DNA of 64,000 nucleotides from Orientallactaga sibirica (GCA_036365145.1 JAEOAD010000031.1:11690001-11754000); one strand, 5' to 3'. Counted from the stretch's first letter, positions 33,135 through 43,790 are shown. Notes: generated from the sequence alone by a model not told the origin. A program made the numbers and translations.

Positions 33135-33392
33135 CAATGTGAGGACAACCTCACACTCCACAATGTTGGAGATAGGTTTCTTATTGTTGTTTGCCTCTGG
33201 GAAGACCAGGGAAGCTGGCCCATGAGGTTTGGAGTTCTCTTGACTCTACCTCCCATTGTTGTAGGCACATTAGGATTATAGACACAGAGGCCACTTTGCA
33301 TCCAGGTTTATGTGGGTGCTGGGGAGCAGAACTCTGGTTGACAGGCTTGCAGAACAAGCATCTTTAACTACTGAGCCATTTCCCCAGCCCTG
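33135..33392 (-). repeat. B3-type SINE, antisense, truncated
   Basis: 'tttatgtgggtgctggggag', 'gcagaacaagcatctttaac' and 'tactgagccatttccccagc' mark the reversed head of a B3-like SINE. Confidence 0.65.
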
Positions 33393-33417
33393 AAGATACT
33401 TGGTTTGCTCGCTCAAG

Positions 33418-33700
33418 TATGTTAATTGCCTTAGCTACCATAACAAAATACCATAGGCTGAATAACTTGAACAGACATTTATTTTTGCATGAGTCTCAAG
33501 GCTGAAAATCCTCCTTTACTGCCTTTTGATCTTCCTTCCCAACCCCACTTCCTGGATGCTTGGAACTACTTGATTTGCTGTCCCACCACATAGCCTGAAG
33601 GGTCTTTGCAAAAACTTCTCCAGTCTGCTTCCTGTCATTCATCTGTTCTTCCAAGGATGTAGACCACATAGCCCAAGTAGGCCAACTGGAATTCATTTCC
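33418..33700 (-). mobile_element. MLT1/MST-type LTR, antisense
   Basis: 'ccttagctaccataacaaaa', 'taccataggctgaataactt' and 'gaacagacatttatttttgc' are the reversed terminus of old MaLR LTRs. The sense end (...TTTTGTTATAGCAGCC...) is also visible at 54150-54196. Confidence 0.65.
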
Positions 33701-34479
33701 TGTTAGAGTGATGCATGGAGGGAAAATAAAATTGGTGTGGTTTATTAATCTCTGAGCATTGGTGACATGTATTGTTGGGGTGAAGGTCACACTAGCTATT
33801 CACCATGAAGTGTTGACAGTATATGTCAGTTGCCTCACCTCACCATCCGTGCCAGCTACCTCTCCTGAACTTCTTCCAGTGCTCCCGGCCTTATTTATCT
33901 TGCCCAACCTGTGGCTGCAACAAGCAGCCAAGTATGAGCTCTAATTTCATGGAGGCATAAGCTGGGCACTATCTTCCTCTCACCTGTGCCTGCTTCTCTC
34001 CGGCCTGGGCCATCCTGTTGTCTTGAATGTGCAGGGACTGCAAGAAGGTCCACCCTGGTGTTCTGTCAGCTGCATACAACTCTAAATTGCAGGTATCCAG
34101 ATAAAATCTCCCCTTTCTATCCTTTCCATGGCCCTGATACAGTGATATAGCTTCCTTTGTATCACCCTGGGGTACCTTGAACCCTTGGAATTCAGTGTGT
34201 CGTGGAGCTTGGTAGCTAACTCTATTCAGTACATTATTCCAGTGTTGACGCTGTCTCTTCTTCTGCCATGCTCCTGAGAGTCTTTGCCCAGCCTTATGAT
34301 AACACATGGGCCTTTTCCTCACTCCCTGTTTCCAGGAAACTCAGGTCAAAATGAACTCTGACCCACTTTCCCTCTCCATGCACCAGAACAACACACCACT
34401 CTGTCATTGTCCGCATCAGGCAACTGTCATGATGCTCAGGAGGTAAATAGCTGGCAGTTGGCTGGCATACACATATATT
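33701..34479. other. Unassigned stretch with a 117-codon minus frame
   Basis: The minus frame 33969-34322 (117 codons, basic start MRKRPMCYHKAGQRL) and the overlapping 34294-34482 frame have no recognisable domain. There is no splice or poly-A evidence. A chance frame or part of an unrecognised repeat are both possible. Confidence 0.3.
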
Positions 34480-35636
34480 CAACTATTAAGGGCAGGGAGA
34501 GGGTCAATCTAAATTCAAGGATTGTGAATAAGACTTATGTAAACCTACTTTTTTGAATAATGGCACATCTAGAAGCTGTAGACTGTTACTAGAAATTTTT
34601 CAGTGCTGGGATGGGGTACCTTCCAGTGAGTTGTTGGCCAAGGAGGTCCCGGTAGCCTCCAAAACATTAAAGGCTACTGCCAAAGCCCTTGGTTGCCCTT
34701 GAGAAACAGATGGTAAGACCCTATTGCTGAAGACATCTCTTGCCTGGGAGGCAAGGTCACTGAGAAAGCAAGCTGGTGTGGAGCAGAAAACCTTCTCCCT
34801 GTAGACCAGCCAACTGAAAGCTGGAAAAAGCTGCACTGCATGCAGCCATATGGGAGACAGAAATCATCAGCAGTGAAAACAGTGGACGCTGAATATTCAA
34901 GTTTGGCCAGACAGGCCCAATGACTGAACGGGTGCAAGAGTGGCATGTCTGCTCTTAGGGTAACCAACTGCTCCATAATTGGACTGAAGGCTCTCTCTAT
35001 GGGAGGGAATACAAACCTGGTACTGGAAAACCTAGGCAAAAGTCTATGGCAGGGGAGGTCATGAGCCTTAGGGGTATAAAGCCTGCTCTTGTCTGACTAA
35101 ATGTATATATTATTCCCACCAAGCTGCCCTGGGGGGGGGCACTACACTTAATGTTCATGTTCACATATTAACACTACTCTCACTTCTGGTTAGAGAAGCT
35201 TCTCTTTTTAGATGGCGATGACCACTGGGATGACCCAAAAGGCAACATAGTGCTGAGAAGAAGGGATAGAGGAGTGCCTAGCACTGAAACACCTCTGTCA
35301 CACCCTCCAAGGCTCAGGGCCCATTGCGGAAGAGGGGGCGGATAGAATGGAAGAGCCAAAGGAAGGGTATGACTTCTTACAATGCAACTGCCCAGACAGA
35401 AATTGGCCTCAGTATCCATGACCTTGCAGTGCCTAGCAATACCTTCGCAAGACCCTCAAAATGGAAGAAAAAGATGATGACATCAAATTAAAAGAGAGAC
35501 TAATGGAGAGAGGGAGGGGATATGATGGAGGTTGGAGTTCTAAAGTGGAATGGGGGGAGGGGAGGGGAATATCATATTTTTTTGTATGTAAGTATAGAAG
35601 GTGTCAATAAAAATAATAATAATTTAAATTTTAAAA
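34480..35636 (+). mobile_element. L1-type 3' UTR, sense (subfamily A)
   Basis: Homologous in reverse to 11022-12185. It ends with the G-rich tract 'ggaatggggggaggggaggg' (about 35550), 'gtgtcaataaaaataataa' and an A-rich tail. On the minus strand 34674-35039 is open for 121 codons, and the same frame, split by a 1-base indel, exists in the 11-kb copy. The element is inserted beside, or into, an older L1M 3' end (35637 onwards). Confidence 0.65.
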
Positions 35637-36150
35637 GTGAAGGAAATTAGAACCTGGAGGACATCATGCTAATTCAAATAAGAAAGCCACAAAACAGTAA
35701 GTATAATCCCTTCATGCACAGTGTCTACTCTCTTATATCCATAGATTCAGACACTGGAAGGCTAGTTATCAGGAGCTGGTGCGAGGATCAATCAGGATTA
35801 TTGTCTTGTAAACATAAAAACAGGATACTGGGGCTGGGCCGATGGCTTAGCAGTTAAGGCATTTGCCTTCAAAACGTAAGGACCCAGGTTCAATTCCTCA
35901 GTACCCACATAAACCAGATGCACAAGGTGGCATATACATTTGGAGTTTGTTTTCAGTGACTAGAAGCCCCAGAGTGCCCATTCTCTATCTGCCCCTTCCC
36001 CCCCCCAAAATGAATAAATAAGTAAAAAAGTAAAAATTTTTTAAAACCACAGACTTGTTGCCCTAAAATGTGAAAGTACTTACCACGACTCAACTGCACA
36101 CCTAGAATGGTTAAATCATAAATTTTATGTTATGTGTTTTTAACAAAAAA
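35637..36150 (+). mobile_element. Ancient L1M 3' end with nested tSINE
   Basis: 'cctggaggacatcatgctaa' and 'caaataagaaagccacaaaa' match the L1M region after ORF2. After a SINE interruption 'actcaactgcacacctagaa' and 'tggttaaatcataaatttta' match the L1M terminal segment with an A-rich tail. Confidence 0.65.
35831..36040 (+). repeat. tSINE nested in L1M
   Basis: 'ggggctgggccgatggctta', 'aggttcaattcctcagtacc', CT/C-rich 3' part and A-rich tail. Confidence 0.92.
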
Positions 36151-36485
36151 TTAAATGAAACTTTTAATAGAGTTTTGATTGGTGAGCATGGACACATCAG
36201 AAAATGAATCTGACAACAGTGAGGGCCACGTAATCACAATGTCACAATGGACCACCTCTGACAATGTCTTTGGAATGGGTTGGGGGGGGTCCATTAGCCT
36301 ATCTTAGGTTTGCACTTTCTTCCTTGTGACCCAAGCAGACCCCCTACTGGCTGGGAACACCCTTCAGAGATATTGCACAATGAAAATGGGCACCTTTCTT
36401 TGTGAAACCAACCTCACCCATTGATGAAGTCATTAGGGATCATTTCTAACCCAGCATTGCTAGTGCCCTCATTAAATAGAACAGG
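36151..36485. other. No recognisable feature
   Basis: Unique-looking DNA between L1M and a SINE, with one G run (36280-36290). Confidence 0.4.
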
Positions 36486-36487
36486 GT

Positions 36488-36715
36488 GGGGAGGCTGGGA
36501 ACGTGGCTCAGTGGCTCAAGGCACTTGCATACAAGCCTAAAGACCCAAGTGATCTTTCTCCTTGCCCAGATAAAACCAGTCCCAAAGAGGCACATGTGTC
36601 TGTAATCCCATTGTACACATGGCAATGGGAGACATAACCAGGAGAATCCAGAAGCTCCCAGCTCAGAGGGACCCTGCCTCAAGGGTGCATGAGGGATTTC
36701 ATCCCTTGTTAATCC
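36488..36715 (+). repeat. B4/RSINE1-type composite SINE
   Basis: 'gctgggaacgtggctcagtg', 'ctcaaggcacttgcatacaa', then 'tgtctgtaatcccattgtac' and 'gaccctgcctcaaggg'. Confidence 0.6.
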
Positions 36716-36850
36716 TATATACTTACTTTTGAAAAAAAATTCACTATATCTTTAAGAAAAAATATGTAAAAGTTCATTACTTTACTTTGTCATTTTTTTT
36801 TCAAGTTAAGGGAATTGTGTGTATAAAACACAGAATAAATTGGACCTTTT

Positions 36851-37006
36851 TTTGTTTTGTTTTGTTTTTTGAGGTAGGGTCTCACGCTAGCCCAGGCTGA
36901 CCTGGAATTCACTATGTAGTCTCTGGGTGGCCTTGAACTCACAACGATCCTCCTACCTCTGCCTCCTGCGTGCTGGGATTAAAGGCGTGCGCCACTATGC
37001 ATGGCT
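36851..37006 (-). repeat. B1 SINE, antisense
   Basis: 'gaggtagggtctcacgctag', 'tgcgtgctgggattaaaggc' and 'gtgcgccactatgcatggct', with target duplication aaattggac. Confidence 0.95.
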
Positions 37007-37041
37007 AAATTGGACATTTTAAAACTAAAAAAATAAAAAGT

Positions 37042-37198
37042 GGATCCAGGTGTGGTGGCACACGCCTTTAATCCCAGCACTCGGGACGCAGAGGTAAGAG
37101 GATCGCAGTGAGTTCAAGGCCACTCCGAGACTACATAGTGAATTCCAGGTCAGCCTGGGCTAGCGTGAGACCCTACCTCAAAAAACAAAACAAACAAA
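37042..37198 (+). repeat. B1 SINE
   Basis: 'ccaggtgtggtggcacacgc' through 'gtgagaccctacctcaaaaa'. Target duplication (c)taaaaagtgg on both sides. Confidence 0.95.
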
Positions 37199-37314
37199 AA
37201 CTAAAAAGTGGGAGAGGAGAAACATTCCAAACATACATGTGCCTCTACACACACATAATACACATATACACATACAGATATACATACACAAATAATAAAA
37301 GAAAAAATTAAATA

Positions 37315-37497
37315 GTTCTGGAGAAAGGGCTTTGTGGTTAAGACATTTGCCAGCAAAGCCAAAGGACCCAGGTTTGATTCCCCACTATCCACATGAAGCC
37401 AGATGCACAAGGTGGCACATGTGTTTGGAGTTTATTTGCAGTGGCTAGAGGCCATGGTGTACTCATTCCCCCCATAAATAAAAATAAAATATTTTTT
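37315..37497 (+). repeat. tSINE in copy A
   Basis: 'gttctggagaaagggctttg', 'aggtttgattccccactatc', 'agtggctagaggccatggtg' and an A-rich tail. Its counterpart is 39313-39495. Confidence 0.9.
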
Positions 37498-37914
37498 AAA
37501 CAATTGAAATAGAAGAAATGTTGAAAATACCATGTGATACAAGTCATGGAAGACCAAATATGTCTTGCAATGCATGAGAAACTAAAGGAGAGGCAGGAAC
37601 AGATTCTCTCTCCTGGCTCTCAGAAGCAACCAACCTCACTGAGGCCTCCATCTCGTGCTTTCAGTCTCCACAACCATGAGGCAGGAAATGGTTGTCTGAG
37701 CCACTCGATTTGTGCCCTTTTGTCTGTAGCCCTGGCACATTCATATGCCCATCAATATATCTTGTACTATGTCATTTTTATCCTAGTGGCAAGACTTCAC
37801 ATGTTTTTCGTATTTCCGTTTAACTTTGGTTTTGAATCTAGCTTATCAAAATCATTTAGAATTTTGACTCTGTCAAACAGTGCACTTGTTTCCCCTGTGT
37901 GTGTTTATAAAATA

Positions 37915-38120
37915 TATATATATATATTTGAGAGAGAGGAAGAGGCAGAGAGAGAGAGAGAGAGAGAGAATGGACACGCTAGGGCCTCCAGCTACTGCCA
38001 ACGAACTCTAGATGCATGTACCCCCTTGTGCAGCTGGCTGATGTGGGTCCTGGAGAATTGAACCAGGATCCCTTGGCTTTGCAGGCAAATGCCTTAACCA
38101 CTAAGCCATTGCTCCAGCCC
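37915..38120 (-). repeat. tSINE, antisense, in copy A
   Basis: An (AT)n run replaces the usual (ATTT)n tail. GA-rich block, 'gggcctccagctactgccaa' and 'ccactaagccattgctccag' follow. The (AT)n variant is shared with the partial copy B but not with copy C. Confidence 0.92.
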
Positions 38121-38631
38121 CTTGGGTGTTTTTGATCATCTACATACTGAATATTTAACTCCTTTGGGGTATGCCCTCCCTCTCCTGGGATTTAGGGGGA
38201 TAATGAGTAAACAGTACTTTTAGAATGGCATTGGCTTCACAGAAAGATACACAATCTGCCAGGCTGGATGAATAGCAGTGGTTTTTATTATTGGTGTCAC
38301 TTTCATGTTGGAAGTCTGGCAGATTTCTCACAGGCAAAACAAGTTAGTGAGATGGAAAACCATACCTCTTTCAATTAAAAGGGCTCAATGGTAACATGAT
38401 AAAAGATCCATATTTCCATTACAATTTTATAAGAACAGTCAGAATCTCAAGAAAAATAAATAAATCAACAATATAGCTCATACATCCACCTGCCTCCTTT
38501 CTTTCTCTTTATGGTATTAGATCTCCTTTGCTATGGGTCATCTACTGACCTAGGTAGCTAGGTCAAAGAATAGCTGACTGAAATTAATACAGAGAAATGT
38601 CTGGGTTTTATTTTTTTTCATTCTTGGGCTA
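38121..38631. other. Unique part of block b/c, copy A
   Basis: Single-copy-looking DNA that is duplicated only as part of the larger unit. The minus frame 38155-38337 recurs at 40168-40350 because of the duplication and shows no domain. Confidence 0.5.
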
Positions 38632-38727
38632 GGGAAATGGCTTAGTGTGCTTGCCAAATTGGTGGGCTCTAGGTGCAATGAAAGAACCTGACTCAAAAAA
38701 AGAAATAAAGCCAGGCATGGTGGAGCA

Positions 38728-39227
38728 CGAGGCAGGAAATGGTTGTCTGAGCCACTCGATTTGTGCCCTTTTGTCTGTAGCCCTGGCACATTCATATGCC
38801 CATCAATATATCTTGTACTATGTCATTTTTATCCTAGTGGCAAGACTTCACATGTTTTTCGTATTTCTGTTTAACTTTGGTTTTGAATCTAGCTTATCAA
38901 AATCATTTAGAATTTTGACTCTGTCAAACAGTGCACTTGTTTCCCTGTGTGTGTTTATAAAATATATATATATATATTTGAGAGAGAGGAAGAGGCAGAG
39001 AGAGAGAGAGAGAGAGAATGGACACGCTAGGGCCTCCAGCTACTGCCAACGAATCCTAGATGCCAAAATTTCAGTAGTTGGCTGATGGGTCCTGGAGAAT
39101 TGAACCAGGATCCCTTGGCTTTGCAGGCAAATGCCTTAACCACTAAGCCATTGCTCCAGCCCCTGGGTGTTTTTGATCATCTACATACTGAATATTTAAC
39201 TCCTTTGGGGTATGCCCTCCCTCTCCT
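38728..39227. repeat. Recent duplication, partial copy B (block b only)
   Basis: Matches 37677-38186 of copy A and 39675-40199 of copy C. The left junction fuses a B1 start (tggagca) to block b (cgaggcaggaaatgg) with about 2 bp of shared sequence. The right junction fuses 'ccctccctctcct' directly to the start of copy C (aacatacatgtg). A patch at about 39054-39085 (gccaaaatttcagtagttgg) differs from both other copies. Confidence 0.92.
38965..39162 (-). repeat. tSINE, antisense, in copy B
   Basis: Same insertion as 37915-38120, with the (AT)n tail variant, and a short segment replaced around 39054-39085. Confidence 0.9.
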
Positions 39228-39312
39228 AACATACATGTGCCTCTACACACACATAATACACATATACACATACAGATATACATACACAAATAATAAAAGA
39301 AAAAATTAAATA

Positions 39313-39495
39313 GTTCTGGAGAAAGGGCTTTGTGGTTAAGACATTTGCCAGCAAAGCCAAAGGACCCAGGTTTGATTCCCCACTATCCACATGAAGCCAG
39401 ATGCACAAGGTGGCACATGTGTTTGGAGTTTATTTGCAGTGGCTAGAGGCCATGGTGTACTCATTCCCCCCATAAATAAAAATAAAATACTTTTT
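39313..39495 (+). repeat. tSINE in copy C
   Basis: Duplicate of 37315-37497 with one or two base changes. Confidence 0.9.
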
Positions 39496-39908
39496 AAACA
39501 ATTGAAATAGAAGAAATGTTGAAAATACCATGTGATACAAGTCGTGGAAGACCAAATATGTCTTGCAATGCATGAGAAACTAAAGGAGAGGCAGGAACAG
39601 ATTCTCTCTCCTGGCTCTCAGAAGCAACCAACCTCACTGAGGCCTCCATCTCGTGCTTTCAGTCTCCACAACCACGAGGCAGGAAATGGTTGTCTGAGCC
39701 ACTCGATTTGTGCCCTTTTGTCTGTAGCCCTGGCACATTCATATGCCCATCAATATATCTTGTACTATGTAATTTTTATCCTAGTGGCAAGACTTCACAT
39801 GTTTTTCGTATTTCTGTTTAACTTTGGTTTTGAATCTAGCTTATCAAAATCATTTAGAATTTTGACTCTGTCAAACAGTGCACTTGTTTCCCCTGTGTGT
39901 GTTTATAA

Positions 39909-39916
39909 AATATATT

Positions 39917-39951
<35 letters not shown>

Positions 39952-40133
39952 TTTGAGAGAGAGGAAGAGGCAGAGAGAGAGAATGGACACGCTAGGGCCT
40001 CCAGCTACTGCCAACGAACTCTAGATGCATGTACCCCCTTGTGCAGCTGGCTGATGTGGGTCCTGGAGAATTGAACCAGGATCCCTTGGCTTTGCAGGCA
40101 AATGCCTTAACCACTAAGCCATTGCTCCAGCCC
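39909..40133 (-). repeat. tSINE, antisense, in copy C
   Basis: Same insertion as in A and B, but with a long (TTTA)n tail and a short GA block, the usual structure for this family. Confidence 0.93.
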
Positions 40134-40639
40134 CTTGGGTGTTTTTGATCATCTACATACTGAATATTTAACTCCTTTGGGGTATGCCCTCCCTCTCCTG
40201 GGATTTAGGGGGATAATGAGTAAACAGTACTTTTAGAATGGCATTGGCTTCACAGAAAGATGCACAATCTGCCAGGCTGGATGAATAGCAGTGGTTTTTA
40301 TTATTGGTGTCACTTTCATGTTGGAAGTCTGGCAGATTTCTCACAGGCAAAACAAGTTAGTGAGATGGAAAACCATACCTCTTTCAATTAAAAGGGCTCA
40401 ATGGTAACATGATAAAAGATCCATATTTCCATTACAATTTTATAAGAACAGTCAGAATCTCAAGAAAAATAAATAAATCAACAATATAGCTCATACATCC
40501 ACCTGCCTCCTTTCTTTCTCTTTATGGTATTAGATCTCCTTTGCTATGGGTCATCTACTGACCTAGGTAGCTAGGTCAAAGAATAGCTGACTGAAATTAA
40601 TACAGAGAAATGTCTGGGTTTTATTTATTTATTTTTTTC

Positions 40640-40871
40640 ATTCTTGGGCTAGGGAGATGGCTTAGTGTGCTTGCCAAATTGGTGGGCTCTAGGTGCAATG
40701 AAAGAACCTGACTCAAAAAAAGAAATAAAGCCAGGCATGGTGGAGCATGCCTTTAATCCCAGCACTTGGGAGGCAGAGGCAGGAGGATGGCTGAGAGGAG
40801 GAGGCCACCCTGAGACTACATAGTTAATTCCAGGTCAGCCTGGACCAGAGTGAGACCCTACCTCGAAAAAC

Positions 40872-40919
<48 letters not shown>

Positions 40920-41015
40920 GAAAGAAATAAAAGGTAGAGCAATTGATGTCAATCTCTGGCCTCAACATCCCCTCATGTACACATGCACGTATGTGTGACC
41001 ACACACACACATAAA
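40640..41015 (+). repeat. B4-type SINE interrupted by a B1
   Basis: 'gctagggagatggcttagtg' and 'cctgactcaaaaaaagaaat' form the first part. 'tcaatctctggcctcaacat' and 'catgtacacatgcacgtatg' form the last. A B1 lies between, flanked by copies of aaagaaata. Confidence 0.7.
40731..40905 (+). repeat. B1 SINE nested in B4-type SINE
   Basis: 'ccaggcatggtggagcatgc' to 'agaccctacctcgaaaaacc' and a ~40-base A tail. Only its first bases exist in copy A of the duplication. Confidence 0.95.
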
Positions 41016-42240
41016 CAACGGAGAGAAGCTATTCTTGGCAGGAATTTGAGAGGTGACAGAGACAAAATTGAAACAGGTTTAGTAATCCTATTTCAAATCT
41101 TCCTCAAATGCCGCTCCTAATGTTTATAAGTGAAAGGTTTCAGATGCATTGCATTCCCTGGTGTGAAATTTATTGACTATCTACAATAAATAATATATGA
41201 GTTGGGAGGAAATTTCTATAAAATCTATTTGAGGCCTTGGGTGGATAAAGAGATTCAATTTGTGCTTTACTTCTATATGGATATAGCATTAATATCTCTA
41301 TAAATAATTTATAATGTAATATAATTTATAATATAATAATTTATGTCTATTATTTTTACAGGTGTCTGGAACAATCTATTCTGTTGAAAGACATGTAAGG
41401 AGTCAGGAGTTTTCTCAAAGCTCAGGAACCCCTTGAATGATGATTCTTCTGTTTTATGACCCAATGAGATCATGCTAAACATTCATGTGGGATCATCCAA
41501 GGCAGCTGCAGCCCTGGTGGGGTGAGGAGGGCAAAAGATCCTAGAGAGCTGTCCTGGGGCCAGTGATGATGGAGGAGCTAGAATGTCCTGTGAGCACTGG
41601 TAATTAATAATATTAAATTTTGGCTTCCTTCCTAAAACACAGCCTCCAACTTGGCTTTGAAGAAATTACCATGCATGGGTGGCCAATTCTGCTACACATA
41701 GCATGGGGTCACACTAACTTCAGCTTCTTTCCATAGATCTGCTCTCTGAGTTAGAAGGGGCAGAGAAAAACATTTGTTAAAAAGCATTTATTAAAATATT
41801 TACCACTTTGTAAATCACAGAGCTAGCTTGGATTAACTCTCACAAGGATCCTCTGAAGTAAGAGTTCCTTTGCGAGATAAGGATAATGAGGTTGGCAGAG
41901 CTTACATATCCCATCCAACAAGAAGAGACAGAGTTCAACTTGGCCCTCTAAATTCCCAAGTCTAAACTTATTCCTTCCTACTATGTTGCATCATGTATGC
42001 ATGTACAAAGCTTTAATTTGATATTAAAAAACAGTATTAGAACAATATCAACATCTTAACCCTCAAAACATTGTTTATTAAAATTTGTGCAAATCCTTAG
42101 AGCATAGGGACATTTGTCCACTAAATGTCCAGTTTAGACATATTTCACTGCTCTTCAATCCTCCATCCTAAATCACTTGACACAGATCTGACCAGAATGA
42201 GGCTCAGAACCAGGAGTCAATAAGCTTTTCAGAATTTCTT
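41016..42240. other. Mostly unique DNA with one MIR-like relic
   Basis: Includes an AT-rich run (41300-41350). No gene-like frame. A reversed MIR core is plausible at about 41800-41985 ('ggataatgaggttggcagag', 'aagagacagagttcaacttg'). Confidence 0.45.
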
Positions 42241-42306
42241 GGTGTGTGCACATGTGTGTGTGTGTGCATATGTGTTGTGTGCGTGTGCGTGCGCATGCGT
42301 GTGTGC
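42241..42306. repeat. (TG)n/(GC) microsatellite
   Basis: TG-rich run with several GTGCGTGCGC interruptions. Confidence 0.9.
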
Positions 42307-42354
42307 TCAGCATTCATTTCATTTCCAGAAAGTTTCAATTCTAAAGAAATTTAA

Positions 42355-42500
42355 GAGCTGCCACAGTTGCTCATGCCCATAATCCCAGCACTTGAGGGGC
42401 TGAGGGCAGAATGGCCCTAAGCGTTTGAGGCCAGCCTGAACTACAGAGTGACTTCTAAGCCACTTTCTGCTGACAGTCCGACCCTGTCTCAAAAATAAGT
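42355..42500 (+). repeat. B1 SINE, older variant
   Basis: 'cataatcccagcacttgagg', 'tttgaggccagcctgaacta' and 'cgaccctgtctcaaaaataa'. It differs from the dominant local B1 type and resembles the general rodent B1. Confidence 0.8.
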
Positions 42501-42885
42501 AAATCAACAAGCAAAGGTAAGATTTAGATGTACCGATTTTATAAGGCTCTGATCTACTGATGCTTGAATGGACTAGGAAAAGGATGGCTATTATGAGCCA
42601 GCAAGGAGGTGGTTGCTACAAAGGAGGTAACAGGTTCCTCAGAGGATATGAGAAAAATTCACTGTGAACTAAGTGAAGAGAAGGCCCCAACAAGCTTTTC
42701 ATGGCTCAAACCACATCCACATCCATTCCACTATGTGATACAGTTAGGAAAGATCCTCCCCACGCTTAACATACCCAAAAGGGAATAGCTGCTACAGGTG
42801 GGCTTGCATCAAGAAGGCAGGATATGAAAATAACTCTCAGGCATTGGGTAGGATTATAAATTGGCATTATTATGATTCTCACTCT
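42501..42885. other. No recognisable feature
   Basis: Unique-looking DNA. Confidence 0.4.
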
Positions 42886-42887
42886 TC

Positions 42888-42997
42888 TTTCCCTTTCTTT
42901 TTCTCTTTCTTTTTCTCTTTCATTCTCTTTCTTTCTTTCTTTCTTTCTTCTTTCTTTCTTTCTTTCTTTCTTTTTCTTTCTTTCTTTTATGCTTGCT
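42888..42997. repeat. (TTTC)n microsatellite
   Basis: CTTT-type tetranucleotide array of about 110 bp with interruptions. It generates serine/phenylalanine-rich frames that are not genes. Confidence 0.97.
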
Positions 42998-43013
42998 GGC
43001 TTGCTTGTTTGCT

Positions 43014-43110
43014 TTCTGACAGTGTCTCATAATTTAGCCCAGGCTAACCTTGAAGTTGTGATCACTCTGCTTCAGTTAGCATTACAGGCCTGTGCCAGCA
43101 CACTCAGCTA
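43014..43110 (-). repeat. Degenerate B1-like SINE, antisense
   Basis: 'cagtgtctcataatttagcc', 'caggctaaccttgaagttg' and 'ttacaggcctgtgccagcac'. Confidence 0.55.
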
Positions 43111-43447
43111 GACAACTTTGAAGAACATTGTGGCAATATGTAGCAATGTGACAATATGAGTCTTCTGTGATTCAGCAGTATTTGTTTTCATAGAGAACTT
43201 TGATACTTGTGCACAGGGAGTCAGGTAGAAGAATTCTATTACTGCCCTGTGCTTGGCAGCAGAAATACAAAAAATTTTTTGAAAGAAAAGGAAAGGATAT
43301 AAAGTTATCAATAGAAAACTGGATTACCAAGAAAATATAAAATATTCACAAAATTAAACAGTAGCTGAAATGAATGAAAACTATATTACCAATATTGAAA
43401 AATCATTATGCAACATTTGCAGAATTTTTAAAAGTAAAAATAAAAAG
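43111..43447. other. No recognisable feature
   Basis: AT-rich DNA between SINEs. Confidence 0.4.
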
Positions 43448-43790
43448 AAAGGCTGAGGAAATAGTTCAGTTGATAAAGTGCTTGCCTTGTAAGTATAAGA
43501 CCTGAGTTTGATCTCCAGAACACAAGTTAAAATGCCAGGCATGGTAGTGTGTGCTTGTAATCCCAACACTAAGGAGGCAAAGACAGGTGGATACCTGGGA
43601 CTCACTGACAAGCCAGTCTAGCCTAATTGGCAAGTTTTAGGCCAATGAGAGATCCTGTCTTAAAAAAAAAAAAAAAAACAGAACTGAACAGCTAGCTATA
43701 CCTTACATAATCTTATGGCCTATATATATGTGCACATACACAATGTGTACCCACATACACATATACATAAAAATAAAATAAATAATAAAA
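43448..43790 (+). repeat. B4/RSINE1-type composite SINE
   Basis: 'ctgaggaaatagttcagttg', 'gagtttgatctccagaacac', 'gccaggcatggtagtgtgtg', 'caagccagtctagcctaatt', 'gagatcctgtcttaaaaaaa' and a CA/TG-rich end. Confidence 0.75.

Larger units (their letters stand above)
37230..38727. repeat. Recent duplication, copy A (blocks a-b-c)
   Basis: Nearly identical to 39228-40747. By eye I count about eight substitutions outside simple repeats. The copy ends abruptly inside the first 18 bases of a B1 SINE (ggcatggtggagca), whose remainder is present only in copy C. It contains a plus tSINE (37315-37497), a minus tSINE (37915-38120) and the start of a B4-type SINE (from about 38632). The open frame 37534-38061 runs through a SINE and is not a gene. 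Confidence 0.93.
39228..40747. repeat. Recent duplication, copy C (blocks a-b-c)
   Basis: Offset 1998 bp from copy A at its start and 2020 bp at its end, the difference being in simple-repeat lengths. It retains the normal (ATTT)n SINE tail and the complete downstream B1, so it looks like the ancestral copy. Confidence 0.93.

Noticed and set aside
37534..38061. 175-codon plus frame, with a 180-codon near copy at 39532-40074
   Set aside because: Two similar long frames look like a duplicated gene, but the similarity comes from the recent DNA duplication and the frame runs through an antisense tSINE and its GA/AT-rich tail.
37230..40747. CRISPR-like or tandem regulatory repeat array
   Set aside because: There are only two and a half long units, with no short regular repeats and spacers, and the DNA is mammalian.
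42844..43111. Serine/phenylalanine-rich frames
   Set aside because: Translation of a (TTTC)n microsatellite.
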